Source of the DNA: Erythrobacter sp.
Lineage (GTDB): Bacteria > Pseudomonadota > Alphaproteobacteria > Sphingomonadales > Sphingomonadaceae
Assembly (NCBI GenBank): GCA_013214365.1
Contig: JABSPI010000249.1
Location: 1 to 6,445 of the forward strand
Direction of reading: 5' to 3'
Length of the DNA stretch: 6,445 bases
Shown here: positions 1-4,289 of the stretch, piece after piece
Layout: each line of letters starts with the position of its first letter
How positions within the stretch are numbered: position 1 is the first letter of the stretch
Notes under the pieces: model-generated
What the model saw: the letters and a program-made list of their open reading frames with translations, nothing else
Told to the model about the DNA's origin: nothing
Database searches by the model: none
Position numbers and translations under genes: made by a program

Positions 1-231
1 CGCGTTCACTGTGCGTCAATCGGGCATGCTTTATTAGGGGATCCAATCTATGGAAGGACCCCCAAGCCATTGAAAAACCTGCTGGTTCAATTGCGATTCG
101 CGCGTCAGGCGCTGCATGCGGCCGAATTGGGCTTTATCCACCCGATTTCAGGCCAAAATCTGCGCTTTGAAGCGGCTCTTCCCGCCGATATGCGGGAACT
201 AATCGACGAACTTGGCCGTTTTAATCGATGA
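1..231 (+). CDS. rluD: RluD-type 23S rRNA pseudouridine synthase, C-terminal part
   Basis: The window opens in frame inside this gene, and 76 codons are visible before TGA at 229-231. The family isomerises specific uridines of helix 69 of 23S rRNA to pseudouridine in the cytoplasm. The visible tail has the hallmark C-terminal blocks of the RluA/RluC/RluD family: RVHCASIGHALLGDPIYG (residues 1-18, counting from the first visible codon), then RQALHAAELGFIHPISGQ (about 35-52), then a LPADMRELI-like block near the end. The RQALHA and HPISG wording is closer to RluD than to RluC. The catalytic Asp and any S4 domain lie upstream of the window and cannot be checked. The gene sits 113 nt upstream of rpoH in the same orientation, an arrangement familiar in alphaproteobacteria. 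No convincing terminator separates the two, so some read-through into rpoH is possible. Confidence 0.88.
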   Translation, partial: RVHCASIGHALLGDPIYGRTPKPLKNLLVQLRFARQALHAAELGFIHPISGQNLRFEAALPADMRELIDELGRFNR

Positions 232-234
232 AAA

Positions 235-251
235 GTGCCCCCAAATGGGCA
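235..251 (+). other. short hairpin in the rluD-rpoH gap
   Basis: TGCCC (235-239) and GGGCA (247-251) can form a 5-bp stem with a 7-nt loop just after the rluD stop. Four A residues follow, but there is no T-run, so it is not a normal intrinsic terminator. It may be a minor processing or pausing structure, or chance. The AT-rich stretch TATATGTAA at 261-269 is the only -10-like sequence in the gap, and I could not match it to a -35 element. The rpoH promoter therefore remains unassigned. Confidence 0.2.
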
Positions 252-335
252 AAACTCGCGTATATGTAACCGTGTGGCCTGTCCCAACGGATGCCCATCA
301 GGGGTCCATACACTCAGGTCGACAATAGAAAGGTT

Positions 336-339
336 GGAG
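336..339 (+). promoter_or_regulatory. Shine-Dalgarno of rpoH that fixes the GTG start
   Basis: GGAG, within AGGTTGGAGA, lies 5 nt before the GTG at 345-347. No comparable site precedes the upstream in-frame ATG at 291. Translation from GTG gives MSNSASVPALSGEKSLNRYL, which matches how alphaproteobacterial RpoH proteins begin. Confidence 0.8.
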
Positions 340-344
340 AAAAA

Positions 345-1244
345 GTGAGCAATTCCGCATCTGTCCCGGCCCTTAGTGGTGAGAAAAGCCTCAATCGCTA
401 TCTGTCGGAAATCAAGAAATACCCCGTTTTGACCGCTGAGCAGGAATATATGCTCGCCAAACGCTATGCCGAACACGAAGACCCCGAGGCCGCAAGCCAG
501 CTGGTGTCATCGCATTTGCGGCTCGTGGCCAAGATCGCGATGGGTTATCGCGGCTATGGCCTGCCGGTCAGCGACCTCATCTCGGAAGGGAATGTGGGCC
601 TGATGCAAGGGGTCAAGAAATTCGAACCCGATCGCGGTTTCCGCCTCGCAACCTATGCGATGTGGTGGATCAAGGCGAGCATTCAGGAATATATCCTGCG
701 CTCGTGGAGCCTGGTTAAAATGGGCACCACCGCGGCTCAGAAAAAACTGTTCTTCAACCTGCGCCGGATGAAGAAGCAGCTCGAAGCCTATGACGACACC
801 GATCTCTCGCCCGAGGATTTGACCAAGATCGCCACCGATCTGGGCGTGCCCGAGCAAGAGGTGATCAATATGAACCGCCGGATGATGATGGGCGGTGATG
901 GATCGCTCAACACGCCGATGCGCGGCGGTGAAGAGGGGTCGGGCGAATGGCAGGATTGGTTGACCGATGATCGTCCGTTGCAGGATGAAACGGTCGCCGA
1001 TGCCCAGGAAGCCGAAGTGCGCCACGAAATGCTGGTCGAGGCGATGGATGCGCTCAACGAACGCGAGCAGCACATCCTGACCGAGCGCCGGTTGACCGAA
1101 AAGCCGCAAACTTTGGAAGAACTGAGCCAGGTTTACGACGTGTCGCGCGAACGCATCCGCCAGATCGAAGTGCGCGCGTTTGAAAAGCTGCAAAAGGCGA
1201 TGCAACGCATTGCCGGTGAGCGCTTGCTGCCCGGAATGGCATAA
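345..1244 (+). CDS. rpoH: RNA polymerase sigma-32 factor RpoH (heat-shock sigma)
   Basis: This is the alternative sigma factor that directs RNA polymerase to heat-shock and proteostasis promoters. The product is 299 aa, normal for the family. Region 1.2 is at about residues 15-45. Region 2 runs from about 53 to 125 and includes the 2.1-2.4 core (HLRLV at 57-61, DLISEGNVGL at 77-86, ATYAMWWIKASIQEYILRSW at 102-121). The RpoH box QKKLFFNLR falls at 132-140, the same position as in the E. coli protein, and separates RpoH from RpoD-type sigmas. Region 4, with a helix-turn-helix ending in SRERIRQIE, is near the C-terminus. The start is the GTG with a strong Shine-Dalgarno; an in-frame ATG at 291 would add 18 non-conserved residues. 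Stop codons of rpoH and the convergent kinase-like gene are 8 bp apart. Many alphaproteobacteria carry several rpoH copies, and whether this is rpoH1 or rpoH2 cannot be told here. Confidence 0.97.
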   Translation: MSNSASVPALSGEKSLNRYLSEIKKYPVLTAEQEYMLAKRYAEHEDPEAASQLVSSHLRLVAKIAMGYRGYGLPVSDLISEGNVGLMQGVKKFEPDRGFRLATYAMWWIKASIQEYILRSWSLVKMGTTAAQKKLFFNLRRMKKQLEAYDDTDLSPEDLTKIATDLGVPEQEVINMNRRMMMGGDGSLNTPMRGGEEGSGEWQDWLTDDRPLQDETVADAQEAEVRHEMLVEAMDALNEREQHILTERRLTEKPQTLEELSQVYDVSRERIRQIEVRAFEKLQKAMQRIAGERLLPGMA

Positions 1245-1252
1245 CGCACCGC

Positions 1253-1876
1253 TTACGCCAGCCGCGCAAGCAGCGCGTCGAGCACTGAGACATCGAAGCG
1301 CCGGGGGTTTTCCTCCGGCGCTTTGTTTTTGACCCTTGCGAGCACGTCGCGCCTGTCCGGGAAAGCGAATTCGACCTGTCCGGGCAAGACCTCGCTCAAA
1401 GCCTTGAACCAATCGATCAAATGCGGTTGCAGCGCCAAATGCATGTCGAAGCGGCGGCGGGTGCGGGTGGTGTCCCCCTGTTTCTGCGCGCGCGCGACTT
1501 CGGGGGCGATCTGTTTGACCAGATAGAGATCGGCAAAGCCCAATTGGCGCGCCGCAAAGGATGCACGCAGCAGCGGCTTGGCCGCTTTGAACACATCCAT
1601 CGTCGCAAAGCCCGCTTTGGCCATGCACCAGTCAAAATGGGTTTTGAACGGATCGGTGTCGCAAATCGCGTAGCCGTGCTCAGCCTCCACTTCGAGCGCG
1701 CGGGCAAAGCGGCGCTCATTATGCGCGATCCAATAGGCGGCTCGCTCCTTGGCCGGGCTGTCGGGGGCAGGCGGCGTGCCTTGCTCCTCAAATTCGGGCA
1801 CCCAGACCGCCTCGCCCAGCGCGCGCGCATAGGTGGTTTTGCCCGCGGCGCTGATCCCTTCGACAACCACAATCAT
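1253..1876 (-). CDS. P-loop ATP-binding protein, small-molecule kinase-like
   Basis: The product is a 207-aa soluble protein with a Walker A motif at the very N-terminus: GISAAGKTT, residues 7-15, after a hydrophobic beta strand (IVVVE). An acidic motif, DTDPFKTHF, is at 73-81. An arginine-rich segment at about 138-142 (RTRRR) resembles the LID of nucleoside, nucleotide and antibiotic kinases. This layout fits the AAA/P-loop kinase superfamily that includes thymidylate kinase-like and phosphotransferase-like proteins. The substrate cannot be read from sequence, and a kinase role is inference. The ATG at 1874-1876 has GGAGG about 8 nt upstream. It lies 69 bp downstream of the degraded acyltransferase, in the same direction, and converges on rpoH with an 8-bp gap. 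Its last 25 or so codons contain the rpoH terminator hairpin, so codon choice there may be constrained by RNA structure. Confidence 0.8.
   Translation of the reverse strand: MIVVVEGISAAGKTTYARALGEAVWVPEFEEQGTPPAPDSPAKERAAYWIAHNERRFARALEVEAEHGYAICDTDPFKTHFDWCMAKAGFATMDVFKAAKPLLRASFAARQLGFADLYLVKQIAPEVARAQKQGDTTRTRRRFDMHLALQPHLIDWFKALSEVLPGQVEFAFPDRRDVLARVKNKAPEENPRRFDVSVLDALLARLA
1294..1330 (+). terminator. intrinsic terminator of rpoH, inside the convergent gene
   Basis: AAGCGCCGGGGG (1296-1307), loop TTTT (1308-1311) and CCTCCGGCGCTT (1312-1323) form a continuous 12-bp stem with one G-T wobble. Two further pairs, G1295-T1324 and C1294-G1325, can extend it. The 3' arm runs into TTTGTTTTT (1322-1330). 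This is a textbook rho-independent terminator for + strand transcription, starting 50 nt after the rpoH stop. The left side lacks a poly-A tract, so it should not work well for minus-strand transcripts. It lies entirely within codons 184-195 of the convergent kinase-like gene. Confidence 0.9.
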
Positions 1877-1924
1877 AGATCCCCCCTCCCCATATTCGCC
1901 GCAAAAAGAGGCCCCAAAAACCAG

Positions 1925-1957
1925 CCCCGATTTCAGGCCCCGATTTCAGGCCCCGAT
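1925..1957. repeat. 13-bp tandem repeat, about 2.5 copies
   Basis: CCCCGATTTCAGG occurs at 1925-1937 and again, identically, at 1938-1950, followed by a partial copy CCCCGAT at 1951-1957. On the minus strand each full unit contains CCTGAAATCGGGG. The TGA of the copy at 1938-1950 is the predicted natural stop of the degraded acyltransferase (1946-1948). A small slippage duplication at the gene's end is the simplest reading. Confidence 0.85.
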
Positions 1958-3164
1958 AATCATCCGCGATTTTTTGCCAAACAGGCGGCGGATCATCGCG
2001 GTGATCGCGCTGCACACCGCCCATGTGGCCAACATGTCGCCGCCACCCATACAAGCGCGCCCGCCACACTCTGCGCCGCGCCCACGACCGGCACGGCCAG
2101 CGCCAGCATGATAATCGCAACCGGCGCATGCAGGAAATAGAGCGCAAAGGCATCATCCGCGCAGCGATCAAGCCAGCGCCAAGACCGCCCCCCATCCGGG
2201 TCAGCGCGACCAGCGCGCAGCCCGCCAGAGCGAGCTTCTGGACATAGACGACCGCTTCCACCGGGACAAATGCGCCGATTGTATAGGTCCCGCCATCGAT
2301 CCCGGCCCCCGCCTTGAACAGGGCATAGGCCGCCAAGGTGCCGACCAAACAAACCATTGCCAAACCGGCCCAATGCCGCGCCAACCACGCGCGCAGCGCC
2401 GGGTAATGCGCGCCCAACAGCACGCCAAGCGCATAGGGGCCGAGGAAATAGATGCAATTTTGCCAGCTGAGCACCGCACCTGTGCGCGCCACCGCCAATG
2501 GCAATATGGCCAGAGCCACAAGCACCCAATAGCCCCGACGCATCCGCAAACAGCCAGCCAACAGCGGGGTGAGCGCAAACAGGACCAGCAGGACGGGGAT
2601 ATACCATAGCGGGAACACCGCTCGCCCGAACATCAGATTGCCGGCAAAAGCGCGGGCAAAAGCCGCCGCTCCGCCATCAAACAGCGTTCCCCAAACTGGC
2701 CCCGAGCCCGCCGCAAGGCCCGCCCCCTCTCCCGGCGCGGGCAGGACAAACAGCGTCAGGATAAACGAGACCAGCACATAGGGCGCCACGACATTGGTGA
2801 GCTTGCCCCGGAAAAACTCGCTCCAGCTTTTGCGCGACAGGACCATCGCATAGAGCAGCCCCGAAATCAGCGCGAAGTAAATCGTCGAGCCATGAAACAG
2901 CGCCTAGCTGACCGGGTAGATTGCCTCGGCCAGATGTTGAGGCGGTTGGGGCGGTTGGTTGAGGCCGGGCGTGGTTTGCTGGAACAGCACGGCGAGCGCG
3001 GTGCAATGGATCGCCAGAATGTTGAGGATCGCAAATCCGCGAAACGCGTGGACCGGCGCGTTGAATGCCTGCGATGAGGGAGCCGCGCCAGAAGTGTGGG
3101 GCGCGGATTGGGGCGCGCTTTGGGGTGCGCTTTGGGACGCAGGGTCACAGGCAGCGTCAGGCAT
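1946..3164 (-). pseudogene. acyltransferase-3 family membrane O-acyltransferase, disrupted
   Basis: Pieced together across lesions, this is a multi-spanning inner-membrane protein of about 406 codons, normal for acyltransferase-3 (OafA/YrhL-like) enzymes that acylate cell-surface sugars. Family features are FRGFAILNILAIH in the first membrane segment (R42, candidate catalytic H53), LFHGSTIYFALISGLLYA after residue 86, FPLWYIPVLLVLFALTPLL in the middle, and FALYFLHAPV near the end. Three lesions break it. An in-frame TAG (2904-2906) sits between YPVS and ALFHGSTIYF. A loss of one base relative to the expected reading occurs near 2158-2193, plausibly in the six-C run at 2188-2193. A second one-base loss lies near 2031-2036, before MLATWAVCSAITAMIRRLFG. 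The final TGA is at 1946-1948. The N-terminus is a Q-S-A-P repeat. The gene lies 73 bp downstream of the regulator's stop, in the same orientation. Sequencing error could explain the indels but less easily the amber codon. Confidence 0.82.
3097..3138 (-). repeat. imperfect 12-bp repeats encoding Q-S-A-P units
   Basis: The plus strand shows GGGGCGCGGATT, GGGGCGCGCTTT, GGGGTGCGCTTT and a decayed GGGACGC in succession. On the minus strand these encode the tract SQSAPQSAPQSAPH near residues 10-23 of the disrupted acyltransferase, ahead of its first membrane segment. It looks like an in-frame expansion of a low-complexity cytoplasmic tail. Confidence 0.65.
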
Positions 3165-3237
3165 AGCTTGCAGCTCTCATATGCGCTTGGCTGGTAAGCC
3201 CGCGCGCGCGACCTGCCCTACTTATGCGCTCTTGGCC

Positions 3238-4047
3238 TCAGCGCCGCAATCGGCAAAAATCACTGCTGAGCGCGGTGTCGAGCACGGCGCGATATTCATC
3301 CCAAGCCTCATCGCCGTCGCGCACCAGTCCGAAGACCGGCTGCGCCACCTGATCCACCGGCACCAACGCAACCGGGCATGACACCGGCACCAATTGCGAA
3401 CCGCGCCCGACTTGCAAGGTCGAAATGAGGCCGAACATGCGCCGCTCATGCGTGGCGCGGCCCAGCATGATCATGCGATATTGCCCGGCCTCGCTGGTCA
3501 TCAAATAGATGTGGCCCGACAAATGCGGCATCGAGACAAAGCCGGCCTGCTGAAAGGCGGTATCGACCCGGTCGCTTTCGGCAAAGACCAAATGGCCCTT
3601 GGCCGCGTCCCACCCGATATCGGTGCGATAAGCATAGACCGAGCGGTCTTCGCCAAAACTGGCGCGCAAGGTCAGATATTCGCCTTCGATCCATTGCACA
3701 GCGGGGCGGGCATAGGACCCCATTTCGGGCGGGGCGAGCATTGGCGCGGGTGCGGCGGGCGCGGGTTCCGGCGCGGATAGGGGGACGGGCGTGTGTGCCG
3801 GTGCAGACGCAGGTGCAGGCGCAGGTGCCGCCTCGCGCAGGCTCGCGCCCAGCGCCTGTTCCAGCCGCACAATCGTCTCCAACGTAAAGCGCCGGCGCCC
3901 GGTTAGCCCCTTCTCCAAGGTCGAGAGCGACAAGCGCGCCGCATCCGCCAACCGCGCGCGGGACAGGTTTTGCCGCGCAATCTCTTCGCGCAGCCGCACC
4001 GCCAAAGCCGCATTGTCAAATTCACCCATCACCGCCGCACACCCCAT
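3238..4047 (-). CDS. XRE/Cro-type HTH transcriptional regulator with C-terminal sensor-like domain
   Basis: The product is 269 aa. A helix-turn-helix domain occupies about residues 12-68, with the sequence LARADAARLSLSTLEKGLTG-like recognition region at 31-50 (ARLADAARLSLSTLEKGLTG) followed by LETIVRLEQALG. An Ala/Pro-rich linker spans about 73-110. A mixed C-terminal domain (about 115-260) includes the segments SGHIYLMTSEAGQYRMIMLG and LQVGRGSQLVPVSCPVALVP. I recall similar C-terminal halves in XRE-family proteins of sphingomonads, but their ligand is unknown to me. The start at 4045-4047 is chosen because AGGGAGAGG lies 4 nt upstream; ATG at 4029 is a weaker alternative. An in-frame extension to 4245 exists but would read through the 10-bp repeat array. 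The gene is divergent from the VIT/vWA gene, and the repeats between them are plausible binding sites for it. That link is inference. Confidence 0.82.
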   Translation of the reverse strand: MGCAAVMGEFDNAALAVRLREEIARQNLSRARLADAARLSLSTLEKGLTGRRRFTLETIVRLEQALGASLREAAPAPAPASAPAHTPVPLSAPEPAPAAPAPMLAPPEMGSYARPAVQWIEGEYLTLRASFGEDRSVYAYRTDIGWDAAKGHLVFAESDRVDTAFQQAGFVSMPHLSGHIYLMTSEAGQYRMIMLGRATHERRMFGLISTLQVGRGSQLVPVSCPVALVPVDQVAQPVFGLVRDGDEAWDEYRAVLDTALSSDFCRLRR

Positions 4048-4051
4048 TTTG

Positions 4052-4060
4052 CCTCTCCCT
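4052..4060 (-). promoter_or_regulatory. Shine-Dalgarno of the HTH regulator
   Basis: On the minus strand AGGGAGAGG is followed by CAAA and then ATG at 4045-4047. This strong site decides the start against the longer in-frame reading beginning at 4245 and the internal ATG at 4027-4029. Confidence 0.75.
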
Positions 4061-4092
4061 AACTGTCTCGTGTTCCGGTCCATCTTTGGCCC

Positions 4093-4152
4093 GCACATCG
4101 CTGCACATCTCGGCACATCCCGGCACAGGTCCGCATATCTCGGCACCGGCCC
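4093..4152. repeat. six-unit tandem array with exact 10-bp period (candidate operator)
   Basis: Units begin at 4093, 4103, 4113, 4123, 4133 and 4143: GCACATCGCT, GCACATCTCG, GCACATCCCG, GCACAGGTCC, GCATATCTCG, GCACCGGCCC. The first three share GCACATC exactly; the others drift. The period is near one DNA helical turn and not a multiple of three, which argues for protein binding on one face of the DNA rather than coding repeats. The array ends 46 bp from the regulator's start and lies in the divergent promoter region. Binding by the adjacent HTH protein is a hypothesis. Confidence 0.7.
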
Positions 4153-4190
4153 AACCAAGCCGCCCCACTTCGCCCGCACCCGCCTGCGCC

Positions 4191-4209
4191 CCGCACAGAT
4201 TCTGTGCGG
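4191..4209. promoter_or_regulatory. perfect 9-bp inverted repeat, candidate operator
   Basis: CCGCACAGA (4191-4199), a single T (4200), and TCTGTGCGG (4201-4209) form a perfect palindrome with a 1-nt centre. It contains the same GCACA core as the nearby tandem array, and its GCACA begins at 4193, exactly 100 bp from the first array unit. It ends 80 bp before the VIT/vWA start. A dimeric regulator site is the likeliest reading. A transcript hairpin is possible, but no T-run follows, so it is not a terminator. Confidence 0.65.
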
Positions 4210-4279
4210 AAATTGGCGGGGTTTGGCCGTGGCGGCGCGCCGCATTTCATCGCATCAGGAATACATCTCAAGGATGAAC

Positions 4280-4284
4280 GGAGG
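4280..4284 (+). promoter_or_regulatory. Shine-Dalgarno of the VIT/vWA gene
   Basis: GGAGG lies 5 nt before the ATG at 4290-4292. The strength and spacing of this site select this start over the earlier out-of-frame ATG at 4274 and the later in-frame ATGs at 4341 and 4347. Starting at 4290 also keeps the charged residues that precede the membrane segment. Confidence 0.85.
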
Positions 4285-4289
4285 CTGAC

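Noticed and set aside
291..344. Upstream ATG for rpoH
   Set aside because: It lacks a Shine-Dalgarno and adds 18 residues that do not match RpoH N-termini, while GTG at 345 has an ideal site.
231..344. Heat-shock (sigma-32) promoter or RNA thermometer for rpoH
   Set aside because: I found no CTTG-type -35 with a correctly spaced -10, and no convincing long structure masking the ribosome site; only a weak TATATG at 261.
507..1628. Long minus-strand reading frame (373 codons) antisense to rpoH
   Set aside because: It overlaps the clearly real rpoH and the kinase-like gene, has His/Gln/Arg-rich composition typical of the antisense of GC-rich genes, and shows no recognisable domain.
1788..2190. 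Acyltransferase reading frame continuing into the kinase-like gene (apparent overlap or fusion)
   Set aside because: After about 2190 this frame becomes Arg/Trp-rich nonsense while family sequence resumes in the other frames; it is a frameshift artefact, not a fusion.
2904..2906. Amber codon read as pyrrolysine or programmed readthrough
   Set aside because: No pyrrolysine system is expected in this kind of organism, and the same gene has two further frame lesions, so decay is simpler.
4093..4152. CRISPR array
   Set aside because: The units are only 10 bp and contiguous, with no spacers of suitable length.
4048..4245. N-terminal extension of the HTH regulator to 4245
   Set aside because: It would translate the 10-bp repeat array and palindrome region into Cys/Arg-rich sequence; the strong ribosome site at 4052-4060 favours the start at 4047.
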